Below are positions 35,911-43,380 of a DNA stretch of 64,000 nucleotides, piece by piece. The DNA lies in assembly GCA_963795055.1 (NCBI GenBank), contig CAWCGJ010000034.1:23094-87093 (forward strand), given 5' to 3'. Under the pieces are notes generated by a model. That model saw only the letters and a list, made by a program, of their open reading frames with translations, was not told the origin of the DNA and searched no databases. Position 1 is the first letter of the stretch, and each line of letters opens with the position of its first letter. The translations under genes were made by a program, and so were the position numbers. Source of the stretch: JASHPR01 sp963795055 (GTDB taxonomy: Bacteria; Actinomycetota; Actinomycetes; Streptosporangiales; Streptosporangiaceae).

Positions 35911-36237
35911 ATGCAGCGGTACCGGTACCGGGCCCTGGTCGAATTCGATCAGCCCGCGGGCGGTCCCGGCAGGCCGTACCCCAGCGGAACGCACGCCCTC
36001 ATGGTGCACGCCCGGCGCCTCGGCGAGCCGTCGGGGCACAAGTACTTCCCGGCCACGATGGTCTGGGACGATCAGCAGCCGCCGCAGCCCGGTGACCACA
36101 TCGTGGTGACGATCACCGTGACCGACGACGACGCGCCGTCTTACTTCGCCCCGGGCCAGCCGTTCACGATCTGGGGCGACGCCGCCGGCCGCGGCATCAT
36201 CTCCCGCCGCCTGCTCACCGACCCGGATCCCGGCTAG
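35911..36237 (+). CDS. Small protein resembling an EF-Tu C-terminal beta-barrel
   Basis: A 108-residue soluble protein. It starts RYRALVEFDQP and contains YFPATMVWDDQQPPQPGDHIVVT and GQPFTIW. The layout recalls domain 3 of EF-Tu, and short stand-alone proteins of this kind are common hypotheticals in actinomycetes. ATG 35911 lies after a GGAG-like stretch. It is divergent from the MarR gene. Function unknown. Confidence 0.65.
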   Translation: MQRYRYRALVEFDQPAGGPGRPYPSGTHALMVHARRLGEPSGHKYFPATMVWDDQQPPQPGDHIVVTITVTDDDAPSYFAPGQPFTIWGDAAGRGIISRRLLTDPDPG

Positions 36238-36248
36238 CGCTGCCGACG

Positions 36249-36383
36249 ATGAGCGGCGCACGAAGGGCGGGGCCCGGCGGCGCGGCCGAGATCGCCGCCC
36301 GCTGGGGATTCCGCAGCGCGGCGCACTTCACCCGGGCCTTCCGGGTCACGCCCGCGAGCTGGCGCCTCCGGCGCCCGTCCTGA
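36249..36383 (+). pseudogene. AraC-family C-terminal helix-turn-helix remnant
   Basis: A 44-codon frame reading AEIAARWGFRSAAHFTRAF and then RVTPASWR, which is the second helix-turn-helix of AraC/XylS regulators. The rest of the gene is missing: the sequence before residue 13 is unrelated. It is a truncated remnant, unlikely to bind DNA on its own. Confidence 0.7.
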
Positions 36384-36402
36384 GGCACGCCGGACTCATC
36401 CC

Positions 36403-36431
36403 GCCGCGACCGATGAATCGCCGGTCGCGGC
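36403..36431 (+). terminator. Strong hairpin before the small basic protein gene
   Basis: GCCGCGACCG (36403-36412) and CGGTCGCGGC (36422-36431) form a perfect 10-base stem with a 9-base loop, 20 bases after the AraC remnant stop. No T tract. It is likely a terminator surviving from the broken gene. Confidence 0.5.
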
Positions 36432-36490
36432 GCCGTCCTATCTCGTGAGGACACATCAACGGCGGGGAGCCCGCGACCGGGGAGGAAGCC

Positions 36491-36676
36491 ATGCATCCAG
36501 TGATCGTCCAGGCGGCCGCCACCGAGCGGAGCGCGGAAATGCGGGCCTACGCGGCGGCGGCGCGGCGGGCCCGAGCCAGCCGCCGCGCCCGGCCGGCCCG
36601 ACCCTTGGCCTGGCTCGCGCGCGTCCCGAAGTCCCGGCCCGCGCCGCGGCCGCTGCGCGGTCCGGAAGCCGCCTGA
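36491..36676 (+). CDS. Small basic hypothetical protein
   Basis: A 61-residue Arg/Ala/Pro-rich protein starting HPVIVQAAATERSAEMRAY. GGAGGAAGCC immediately precedes the ATG. Similar short proteins with an ERxxEMxAYAAAARRAR-type helix are common in actinomycetes and have no function. It is bounded by two strong hairpins (36403-36431 and 36708-36744), so it may be a single-gene transcript. Confidence 0.6.
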   Translation: MHPVIVQAAATERSAEMRAYAAAARRARASRRARPARPLAWLARVPKSRPAPRPLRGPEAA

Positions 36677-36707
36677 GGCGAGCCTGGCCAGGCACAAACC
36701 GGGGCGT

Positions 36708-36744
36708 CTCAGGCGGGCCCGGCCCCGCTCCGGGCCCGCCTGAG
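36708..36744 (+). terminator. 15-base-stem hairpin terminator
   Basis: CTCAGGCGGGCCCGG (36708-36722) and its exact complement (36730-36744) enclose a 7-base loop, 32 bases after the small basic gene. It is the best rho-independent-like structure in the window despite lacking a T tract. Confidence 0.65.
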
Positions 36745-36825
36745 GCCGACCTGGCCAGACCGCCTCACGGCGACGGGACTCCGCCATCCAGCCGGCGCGG
36801 TTCTTGAGCGCTCGGCCGGCCCCGC

Positions 36826-37182
36826 GTGCACATCGCGCTGTCCGACCTCGCAGGCGCGAGGACGCTGATGCGGGAGATCGATGAGCTGCTCAAGCGGCGG
36901 CCCGGCCTCGGGACCCTGGTCGGCGAGGCAGCGGCGCTCCGCGCCTGGCTGTCCGGGCCGCGCAGCCCGGGCGGCCCGGGGACCTCAGCGCTGACCGCGG
37001 CCGAGCTGCGCCTGCTGCCGCTGCTGACCACCCACCTGTCGTTTCCCGAGATCGCGGCCGAGCTGTCCCTGTCGCCGCACACCGTCAAGTCGGAAGCGTG
37101 GTCGATCTACCGGAAGCTGGGCGCCTCCTCCCGCAGCCAGATGATCGCCCGGTCCCGGGAGCTGGGCCTCCTGGAAGGGTGA
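36826..37182 (+). pseudogene. C-terminal fragment of a large LuxR-family regulator
   Basis: 118 residues. The first 45 match the end of the helical-repeat region of MalT/LAL-type regulators (ALSDLAGARTLMREIDELL). A complete LuxR helix-turn-helix follows, with LTAAELRLLPLLTTHLSF and SPHTVKSEAWSIYRKLGASS. The ATPase and most of the TPR region are absent, and the sequence upstream is a terminator, not coding. GTG 36826 could still be used, so a free DNA-binding domain might be made. I treat it as a truncation. Confidence 0.65.
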
Positions 37183-37194
37183 CGGCCGGATCCC

Positions 37195-38355
37195 CTAACC
37201 GGGCAGGGCCTGCCGGTTCAGCGGGGCGGCCAGGCCGGGATAGGCGGTCGCGGCGGGCAGGGACAGCTCGAACACCGAGCCCTGGCCCACCGCGCTGCGC
37301 ACCCCGACCGAACCCCCATGGGCCTCCGCGATCGCCTTCACCACGGCCAGGCCCAGGCCGAACCCGCCGGTCTCCCGGCTGCGCCCCTTGCCCACCCGGG
37401 TGAACCGGTCGAAGATGTGCCCGATGTCAGCCGCCGGGATGCCGGAGCCCCAGTCCCGGACGGCGAGGACGACCTGGTCACCCGACCGCCGGGCGCTCAG
37501 CTCGATCCGGCCGTCGGGCTCGGTGTGATCGACGGCGTTCTCGATGAGCGCGTCCAGGGCCAGGGTCAGGCGGTCCCGGTCGGCCTGCACCGGCGTCTCG
37601 GTAAGGGAACCGAGCGACCACCGCCGGGGAGTCTGGCTCCACCGGTGCAGGGTCTCCATCATGAGCTCCGGGGTGTCCACCGGGGCCGGGCGCAGGAAGT
37701 CCGGGCTGTCGGTCGAGGCCAGGAGCACCAGCCGGTTCGACAGCCGGCGCATTCGGAGCAGCTCGTCCACGGCCACACGGGCATCCTTGGCGATGGCCTG
37801 GTCGGTGGCGGCGTGCGTGATGAGCTCGGCGTGCCCGAGGGCGATGGTGATGGGCGTGCCCAGCTCATGGGAGACGTCCTGGAGGAACTGGCGCTGCTGG
37901 CCCAACAGCAGCAAATTGTGTTCCGAGACGCGCTTCATCTCCTCCATGGCCGTCTGCCGTCGGTGTGCGTGCCAGGCCATCACCATGAACATCGCGGCCA
38001 GCAGCGGGACCTCCGCGAGGTAGTCCCCGTCCTGCTTCCCCCGCAGCACCTGCCAGCCGATCAGCCCGCCGGTCGCCAGGGTCACGATCGCCACCGTGAG
38101 GACCGTGGAGCCGAGGTGCCACAGCCGGAAGCCGTAGATCGCGGTCAGGCTGATCCAGATGATCAGGAACGGGACGGTCTGCCAGGCGGAGATGAGGCGC
38201 ATGGCGATCAGGTTCAGCACGATGAAGACGGCCCAGGCGATGTCCACCCGGTACGTCCGGCCGAACTGGTAGACCCTGTCCGCCAGCAGCCGTGCGGAGC
38301 CCCCGACGCCCTGGGCCGCAGCCCCGGCTGCCGCGGGTTCAGCAGACGATTGCAT
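37195..38355 (-). CDS. Membrane sensor histidine kinase, orphan
   Basis: 386 residues. Four to five hydrophobic helices lie between about 40 and 135, with almost no extracellular loop, so it may sense the membrane or a small ligand. The dimerisation domain has DVSHELGTP with phospho-His 163. The ATPase domain has N-box ALIENAVDHTEPDG, G1 DWGSGIP and a GFGLGLAVVK G2 box. No response regulator gene is adjacent; the LuxR fragment next door lacks a receiver. Convergent with that fragment. Confidence 0.88.
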   Translation of the reverse strand: MQSSAEPAAAGAAAQGVGGSARLLADRVYQFGRTYRVDIAWAVFIVLNLIAMRLISAWQTVPFLIIWISLTAIYGFRLWHLGSTVLTVAIVTLATGGLIGWQVLRGKQDGDYLAEVPLLAAMFMVMAWHAHRRQTAMEEMKRVSEHNLLLLGQQRQFLQDVSHELGTPITIALGHAELITHAATDQAIAKDARVAVDELLRMRRLSNRLVLLASTDSPDFLRPAPVDTPELMMETLHRWSQTPRRWSLGSLTETPVQADRDRLTLALDALIENAVDHTEPDGRIELSARRSGDQVVLAVRDWGSGIPAADIGHIFDRFTRVGKGRSRETGGFGLGLAVVKAIAEAHGGSVGVRSAVGQGSVFELSLPAATAYPGLAAPLNRQALPG

Positions 38356-38430
38356 CGATGTTCATCTCCCTGGTCCAGCGGCTACCGAATCCTACGGCCC
38401 CAGGGTGGTCCGGTGGCAAGTCGGTGCTGG

Positions 38431-39159
38431 TCAGGCCGCGTCGTGGAAGACCATACCCAGGGTAAACCGCTGGCCGGAGCGGACCACGGAGACCCCGTGC
38501 CGGACCGGCGCGGCCGACCAGCCGCGGCTGGACCTCACGGGCCGGTCACGGGTGGTGAACACCAGCCCGTGCCCGGCCGGGATGAGCGTGGCGGTGCCGC
38601 GGGACTGGGCCCGGGGCCGCTGCTCGAGCAGCAGGAACTCCCCCCCGGTGTGGTCGATCCCGGGCCGGCTCAGGTTGACGACCACCTGCAGCGGGAACAC
38701 CAGGTCGCCGTACAGGTCGCGGTGCAGCGCGTTCCAGTCGCCCGCCCCGTACTTCAGCAGGATGGCCGTCGACTTGACCTGCCCGGCCGCGTGACACATG
38801 GCCAGCCACTCATCGAGGGTGTCCGGCCACGGCGCCGGCCAGCCCAGCTGGCGGTACCAGTCGCGGGCGATCGGGAGCAGGCGCGGGTACAGCGCCTGCT
38901 TCAGCTGCTCGACGGGCTCGGGCAGCGGCGGCGCGAAGTACTTGTACTCGCCCGCGCCGAAGCGGTACCGCTCCATATTCACCACGGACCGGAAGCGTCC
39001 CTCGTGGTCGTAAAGGCCGGCCAGGGCGTCGCACTCGCCCGGGCTCAGCAGCTGCGGCGTCAGCGCGCCGCCGAGCTCGCCGGCCTCCGCGGCGATGTGC
39101 GCCCAGTCGGCGCCGTCGACGCGGTCCTTCCAGACGCGGGCGGTCAGGGCCGAGGTCAT
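38431..39159 (-). CDS. 2OG-Fe(II) oxygenase of the DNA repair operon
   Basis: A 242-residue Fe(II)/2-oxoglutarate oxygenase. The ligands are H146-x-D148 in LHRDLYGD and H221 in VRHGVSVV, and the 2-oxoglutarate Arg follows in the RSGQRFTLG region. Its start overlaps the stop of the second methyltransferase gene (ATGA). It is therefore the last gene of an ECF sigma/methyltransferase/oxygenase operon. The context suggests oxidative dealkylation of damaged nucleic acid, like AlkB, although the sequence is not a typical AlkB. The substrate is inferred. Confidence 0.82.
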   Translation of the reverse strand: MTSALTARVWKDRVDGADWAHIAAEAGELGGALTPQLLSPGECDALAGLYDHEGRFRSVVNMERYRFGAGEYKYFAPPLPEPVEQLKQALYPRLLPIARDWYRQLGWPAPWPDTLDEWLAMCHAAGQVKSTAILLKYGAGDWNALHRDLYGDLVFPLQVVVNLSRPGIDHTGGEFLLLEQRPRAQSRGTATLIPAGHGLVFTTRDRPVRSSRGWSAAPVRHGVSVVRSGQRFTLGMVFHDAA

Positions 39160-39809
39160 GCTGCCTCCAGGTTGAGCAGGAGCCGCTTGGCGGCCGGGCC
39201 GCCCCGGTAGTTGCCGAGGTCACCGTCGGACTTGATGACCCGGTGGCAGGGCAGCACCACCGGCAGGGGGTTGGTCGCGCACGCCGTGCCCACGGCGCGG
39301 AACGCCCGGGGGCTGCCCACGGCGGCCGCGACCGTGGCGTAACTGGCGGTGGTCCCGTAGCCGATGCCAGGGAGGTGGCCGAGCACCTGGCGGCGGAAAC
39401 CCGTGGCCAGCCGGTAGTCCAGCGGCAGGTCAAAGGCGCGGCGCTGGCCGGCGAAGTACTCGTCGATCTCGCGCGCGGCCGGGTCCAGCCGCCGGGGCGC
39501 GTTCAGGATCCGCGGGCTGACCCGCGCGGCGAGGGCCTGCAGCACCTGGTCGTGACCCTCGATCGGGTAGGCGACCCGGACCAGGCCGGTCTCGGTCGCG
39601 GCCAGCAGCAGCGTGCCGACCGGCGTGTCGAGCGTGCGGTAGGCCACGTCGAGCACGCCGTCGGCGTCGGCGCGCGCGGCCAGGCGGTCACGCAGGGCGG
39701 CCAGGTCCGCGTCGGTGATGGCGGGCAGGCGGTCGCGCAGGGCCGCCGCCTCCGCCTCGGTGACGGCGGGCAGGGCGTGGCGCAGGTCCGCTTCGTGGTT
39801 GGCGTTCAT
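39156..39809 (-). CDS. Methylated-DNA-cysteine S-methyltransferase with repeated N-terminal extension
   Basis: A 217-residue protein. The C-terminal part is an O6-alkylguanine-DNA methyltransferase with the acceptor C188 in LPCHRVI, preceded by the helix-turn-helix region GIGYGTTASYATVAAAVG. Residues 13-42 hold a tandem 15-residue helical repeat (LPAVTEAEAAALRDR, then LPAITDADLAALRDR), followed by AARADADG. That extension is absent from the shorter Ogt encoded nearby. GAGAG precedes ATG 39809. It overlaps the ECF gene upstream and the oxygenase downstream by 4 bases each. The extension could be a sigma-binding or sensing element; this is speculative. Confidence 0.88.
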   Translation of the reverse strand: MNANHEADLRHALPAVTEAEAAALRDRLPAITDADLAALRDRLAARADADGVLDVAYRTLDTPVGTLLLAATETGLVRVAYPIEGHDQVLQALAARVSPRILNAPRRLDPAAREIDEYFAGQRRAFDLPLDYRLATGFRRQVLGHLPGIGYGTTASYATVAAAVGSPRAFRAVGTACATNPLPVVLPCHRVIKSDGDLGNYRGGPAAKRLLLNLEAA

Positions 39810-40303
39810 GAGTTCTCTCCGTCTGCTCGTGCGGCGCCCGGATAGGTCTTCCGCAGCCGGGCGATGCCGTCGGCGGCCGCCCGGCGGGCGGCATCGGTGC
39901 TGCCGCCGGTTATGGCCGCGACGTCCTGATAGGGCAACCCGGCCAGGTAGTGGTAGGCGATGGCCTCCCGCTGCCGGCGCGGCAAGGCGGCCAGTGCGTC
40001 CGCGAGATCGATGTCCCGGCCGCCGGCCCGTTGCGAAATCGAAGGCTCGGGAACGTCGGCGACCGGGACCGCGCGCCGCGCCGCCGCGCGGGTGACGTCG
40101 ATCGCCTTGCGGTGCGCGATCGTCACCAGCCACGCCTCGACGTTGGCGTCGGCGGGCAGCCGCGGGTACGCCTTGAGCGCGGCCAGGAACGTCTCCGACC
40201 ACGCGTCATCCGCGTCGGCGGGCCCCAGGACGGCCCGGCACACCCGCAGGACGGTCGCGCCGTGCTCGGCCACGACGACCTCGAAGGGCGGCTTGGGGCT
40301 CAC
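39806..40303 (-). CDS. ECF RNA polymerase sigma factor of the alkylation-repair locus
   Basis: A 165-residue sigma factor. Region 2 includes DDAWSETFLAALKAYPRL and region 4 LAALPRRQREAIAYHYLAGL with PYQDVAAITGGSTDAARR. The frame stays open to an ATG at 40345, but that segment is the promoter. I start at GTG 40303, eight bases after the CGTC of the -10, which makes the message leaderless. It heads the operon with the repeat-bearing methyltransferase and the oxygenase. The promoter matches that of the neighbouring ogt gene, so the factor probably controls both. No anti-sigma gene is seen. Confidence 0.85.
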   Translation of the reverse strand: MSPKPPFEVVVAEHGATVLRVCRAVLGPADADDAWSETFLAALKAYPRLPADANVEAWLVTIAHRKAIDVTRAAARRAVPVADVPEPSISQRAGGRDIDLADALAALPRRQREAIAYHYLAGLPYQDVAAITGGSTDAARRAAADGIARLRKTYPGAARADGENS

Positions 40304-40307
40304 CTGA

Positions 40308-40340
40308 GGTAGACGTCCCGGGCCCGCCGAACGTGAGGTT
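40308..40340 (-). promoter_or_regulatory. ECF-type promoter of the repair operon
   Basis: On the minus strand AACCTCAC (40340-40333), a 17-base spacer and CGTCTACC (40315-40308) precede the sigma gene. The same two blocks with the same spacing precede ogt. CGTC is a common -10 core for ECF factors, and AACC-type -35 elements are typical. Confidence 0.7.
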
Positions 40341-40409
40341 CTCATTGGAGTCCTGGGGCCGCCGAAGGTGAGGTTTCATTGGAGTCCTGGGGCCACCGAT
40401 GGTGAGGTT
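40333..40409 (-). repeat. Three tandem copies of the -35-like block
   Basis: AACCTCAC recurs on the minus strand at 40409-40402, 40375-40368 and 40340-40333, in repeat units of 34-35 bases that also share a GGCCCCAGGACTCCAATGA-like stretch. Only the last copy is followed by CGTCTACC at the right distance. They lie between the ogt stop and the sigma gene. Confidence 0.7.
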
Positions 40410-40412
40410 TCA

Positions 40413-40901
40413 TTAAAACAGCCTCGCGGATACCCTCTCCAGGTCGAGCAGGAACCTCTTGCGGGCCAGCCCGCCGGCGTAGCCGGTGAGCCTGCCGTCC
40501 TTGCCGACCACGCGGTGGCAGGGCACGACCACGCTCAGCGGGTTGCGCCCGACGGCCGCGCCGACGTCCTTGGGCGTGGCCGGCCCGCCGACGTCGCGGG
40601 CCAGGTCGCCGTAGGTGACGGTCTCGCCGTAGGGGATGCCCGCGATCAGGTCCCACACCCGGCGCTGGAACTCGTCCCCTTGGGGCTCGACGGCCAGGTC
40701 GAAGCGGGTCCGGTCACCCGCGAAGTACTCGGCGAGCTGGGCCGCGGCGTCCTCGAACCCGTGGTCGGTCCGCGGGCCGAACGTGTCCGGGTCCGGCCGG
40801 TACCAGTGATGCGGGAAGTACACGCCGGTCAGCTTGCCCTCGTCGGCGACCAGGGTCAGCTCGCCGATCGGCGAGTCGACGGTCGTGTGGGTGGCGGTCA
40901 T
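40413..40901 (-). CDS. ogt: Methylated-DNA-protein-cysteine methyltransferase
   Basis: A 162-residue O6-alkylguanine repair protein. The acceptor is C128 in VPCHRVV, with GIPYGETVTYGDLARDVG before it. Length and sequence fit the ordinary single-domain Ogt. AGGAGG lies six bases before ATG 40901. It lies directly upstream of the ECF sigma operon on the same strand and carries an ECF-like promoter of its own. Removal of O6-methylguanine damage is the expected job. Confidence 0.92.
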   Translation of the reverse strand: MTATHTTVDSPIGELTLVADEGKLTGVYFPHHWYRPDPDTFGPRTDHGFEDAAAQLAEYFAGDRTRFDLAVEPQGDEFQRRVWDLIAGIPYGETVTYGDLARDVGGPATPKDVGAAVGRNPLSVVVPCHRVVGKDGRLTGYAGGLARKRFLLDLERVSARLF

Positions 40902-40931
40902 CGCGGTCCTCCTCGTCCGGGTCTGCTGTCC

Positions 40932-40964
40932 GGTAGACGGTGCGGACCGGCGAAACGTGAGGTT
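40932..40964 (-). promoter_or_regulatory. ECF-type promoter of ogt
   Basis: AACCTCAC (40964-40957), 17 bases, CGTCTACC (40939-40932) on the minus strand. The spacer begins GTTTCGCCGG, close to the GTTCGGCGGG of the sigma promoter. It would give a leader of about 25 bases containing the ogt ribosome site. Confidence 0.68.
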
Positions 40965-41038
40965 AGTGCCGGGCCTGACCGCCGCCGGTGTCCGAAACGT
41001 TCAAGACCGCGGGCCGACGGGCGCGGTAGACCAGGGTC

Positions 41039-41908
41039 ATGAGCAAGCCACGTTTCGAAGACGCCCGCCAATTTCTCTACGCCGAAGGGCGGCTGCTGGA
41101 GCGCCGGATCTTCGGCGTGCTCTTCGAGCAGGCCGACGCCGACGGGGCGCTGGACGCGCTGCGCGGCTACCGCAACCCCGACGGCGGCTTCGGCCACGGG
41201 CTCGAGCCGGACAAGCGCGTGCCCGACAGCCAGCCGCTCGACGTCGAGACCGCCTTCCACGCCCTGGACGCGATCGGCCGCGCCGACCAGGACCTGGTCA
41301 CCGGGGCGTGCGCGTTCCTGGAGCGCCTCGGCCCGGGCGTGGGCTGCCTGACCGAGGCCTACCGCGGCTACCCGCGGGCCCCGCACTGGGCGGACTTCGC
41401 GCTGCCCCCCGACCTCAACCCGACCGCGGGCCTCGCGGCCATGCTCTGGAAGTGGGGCATCAACCACCCCTGGCGGGAGGCCGCGACCGCGTTCTGCTGG
41501 GAGCGGATCGATTCCGGGTGGCCGGCCGACGCGCACGGCTTCGGGGAGATGCTGTCGTTCCTGGCCTGGGTGGGCGACCGCGAGCGCGCCGGCGATGTCA
41601 TCGCCGCCATCCGCGCCGACGCCGACGGCGCCCTGGGCGGGCTCCAGATGTTCCGGCCCGATCCGTCCGTTCCCGGCTACGGCCTCACGCCGCTGCACTA
41701 CGCCGCGGCGCCCGACAGCCCCTGGATCGGCCTGTTCGAGCCCTCGGTCATCGAGGCGCACCTCGACGACCTGGTCGCGGCCCAGTGCGACGACGGCGGC
41801 TGGCCGATCAGCTGGGAGACGATCGGGCCCGCCGCCACCAGCGACTGCCGGGGAGCCGAGACGCTCCGGGCGCTGCGCACGCTGCGCTCGTTCGGCCGCC
41901 TCCCGTAA
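41039..41908 (+). CDS. QW-repeat protein of the prenyltransferase/terpene cyclase-like superfamily
   Basis: A 289-residue soluble alpha/alpha-toroid protein. Repeats of the type YRNPDGGFGHGLEPD and CDDGGWPISW mark it as related to squalene-hopene cyclases and prenyltransferases, but it is much shorter than either. The DxDD motif of cyclases is not seen, so it is not a cyclase. Short relatives are widespread hypotheticals in actinomycetes. ATG 41039 is divergent from ogt. Confidence 0.75.
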   Translation: MSKPRFEDARQFLYAEGRLLERRIFGVLFEQADADGALDALRGYRNPDGGFGHGLEPDKRVPDSQPLDVETAFHALDAIGRADQDLVTGACAFLERLGPGVGCLTEAYRGYPRAPHWADFALPPDLNPTAGLAAMLWKWGINHPWREAATAFCWERIDSGWPADAHGFGEMLSFLAWVGDRERAGDVIAAIRADADGALGGLQMFRPDPSVPGYGLTPLHYAAAPDSPWIGLFEPSVIEAHLDDLVAAQCDDGGWPISWETIGPAATSDCRGAETLRALRTLRSFGRLP

Positions 41909-41962
41909 CCGAGACTTCCCGCCGGCGCCCCCGGGTCAGCCCGGGGTCGCTGGCGGGGAACA

Positions 41963-42724
41963 ATGAGTCGCGTGCACATCCTGCGAGAGGGCGCGGCGAT
42001 CGCCGACCCGCTCGCGCCCTACGCGGAGGTTGACCGAACCCGCGGCCCGGGCGCGTGCTGGGTGGTGGCCCACGTGGTGGGCGGGCTGGACGGCTCGGCC
42101 GCGATCAGGGGCCGGGTGGGCGAGCTGTCGACCGCGCCCGACGCGAGGCTGTTCAGCCTGATGCGCGCGCTCGCCGACGTCGTGCTGGTCGGCGCCGAGA
42201 CCGTACGCGCGGAGGGCTACGGCGCCGTCCGCCTTCCCCGGGAGCGGATCGAGGCGCGGGAAGCGGCCGGGCGGCCGGGAACGCCTCCGCTGGCCGTGGT
42301 CACGCGTTCCCTGGAGCTCGACTGGTCGGCCAAGGCCTTCACCGACGCGCCGCCGTGGAGCCGGACGCTGGTGATCACCTGCGCGGCGGCCGATCCCGGG
42401 CGGCTGGAGCGCGCCCGCGAGACGGCGGACGTGATCCTGGCCGGGGACGATCGGGTCGATCCGGACCTGGCCATGCAGCGGCTGTCCGAGCGGGGGCACC
42501 GGGTCGTGCTGTGCGAGGGCGGCCCGACCTGGCTAGGCGAGGTCGTGGCGGCCGGCTTGCTCGACGAGCTCTGCCTCACCGTCTCGCCGATGATGGGCGG
42601 CGACCCGTTGCCGGTATCGATCACCCCGGCCGGCGCGCCGCTGGCTCGCTTCGCCCTGTGTCACGTCCTGCGCGACGGCGACACCCTGTTCCTGCGCTAC
42701 GAGCGGGGCCGCGGTGACCAGTGA
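41963..42724 (+). CDS. RibD C-terminal (dihydrofolate reductase-like) pyrimidine reductase family protein
   Basis: A 253-residue reductase-fold protein. The NADPH-binding phrase VVAHVVGGLDGSAAI, DVVLVGAETVRAEGYGAVR and CEGGPTWLGEVVAAGLLDEL are all characteristic of the RibD C-terminal domain. It lacks the deaminase domain, so it may be a riboflavin-pathway reductase or a related oxidoreductase. It overlaps the flavin reductase gene by 11 bases, which supports a shared flavin or redox role. Confidence 0.85.
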   Translation: MSRVHILREGAAIADPLAPYAEVDRTRGPGACWVVAHVVGGLDGSAAIRGRVGELSTAPDARLFSLMRALADVVLVGAETVRAEGYGAVRLPRERIEAREAAGRPGTPPLAVVTRSLELDWSAKAFTDAPPWSRTLVITCAAADPGRLERARETADVILAGDDRVDPDLAMQRLSERGHRVVLCEGGPTWLGEVVAAGLLDELCLTVSPMMGGDPLPVSITPAGAPLARFALCHVLRDGDTLFLRYERGRGDQ

Positions 42725-43241
42725 CCCCTTCGACGCCGTGGTGTCGTCCCAGGACGCCGGGCTGATCGTCGTCACCACGGCCGAGGCCGGCGAGCAGGCG
42801 GGCTGCCTGGTGAGTTTCCACACCCAGTCGAGCATCGCACCGCACCGGTACTGCGTCTGGCTGTCCAAGGCGAACCACACCTACCGGGTGGCGCTGCGTT
42901 CCAGTCACCTGGCCATTCACTTCCTGGCCTCGACCGACCTCCGGCTGGCGGAGCTGTTCGGCACCCAGACCGGCGACCAGGTCGACAAGTTCGCCGGCCT
43001 GCGGGTGAGCCCGGCGCCGGGCGGGGCGCCGGTCCTGGCCGATTGCGGGCACTGGCTGGTGGCCCGGCGGACCGCGCTGCTGGACGAAGGCGGTGATCAC
43101 GTGTGCGTGGTCACCGAGCCGGTCGCCGCGCACAGCAGCGGGCCGTTCGAACCGCTCCGGACGTCCCAGGCCGCCCACATCGTGGCGGCACACCGTCCCT
43201 GGGAACGGCACGATCCGCCCACCGAGCGGGCCGCGCGGTAA
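42714..43241 (+). CDS. Flavin reductase-like (FMN-binding split barrel) protein
   Basis: A 175-residue protein. Its pattern GLIVVTTAEAGEQAGCLVSF and then YCVWLSKANHTYRVAL, HLAIHFLAS and LAELFGTQTGDQVDKF fits the flavin reductase family that binds FMN or F420. The GTG start at 42714 lies inside the end of the preceding reductase gene, so the two are coupled. The substrate is unknown; it may supply reduced flavin to an oxygenase. Confidence 0.85.
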   Translation: MTSDPFDAVVSSQDAGLIVVTTAEAGEQAGCLVSFHTQSSIAPHRYCVWLSKANHTYRVALRSSHLAIHFLASTDLRLAELFGTQTGDQVDKFAGLRVSPAPGGAPVLADCGHWLVARRTALLDEGGDHVCVVTEPVAAHSSGPFEPLRTSQAAHIVAAHRPWERHDPPTERAAR

Positions 43242-43380
43242 CGGTCAGGCCGGGGCGAGCAGCGAGACCAGCTCGTCGGCCAGCCAGGCCGCCCGGGCCG
43301 CCCCGGGCCGCCCCGGGCCCGGCCGGACGGTAGCCTCGTGGAGGAAAGCCAGGCCGGCACGGGCGAAGGAGCAGATCGAC

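Noticed and set aside
36671..36759. Direct repeat of GCCTGAGGC-N3-CCTGGCCAG flanking a hairpin
   Set aside because: The two copies overlap the gene end and the terminator arms; no insertion element or integrase is present, so not called an att site.
40304..40345. Longer ECF sigma start at ATG 40345
   Set aside because: The added codons consist of the AACCTCAC/CGTCTACC promoter, and the extra residues do not look like sigma region 2.
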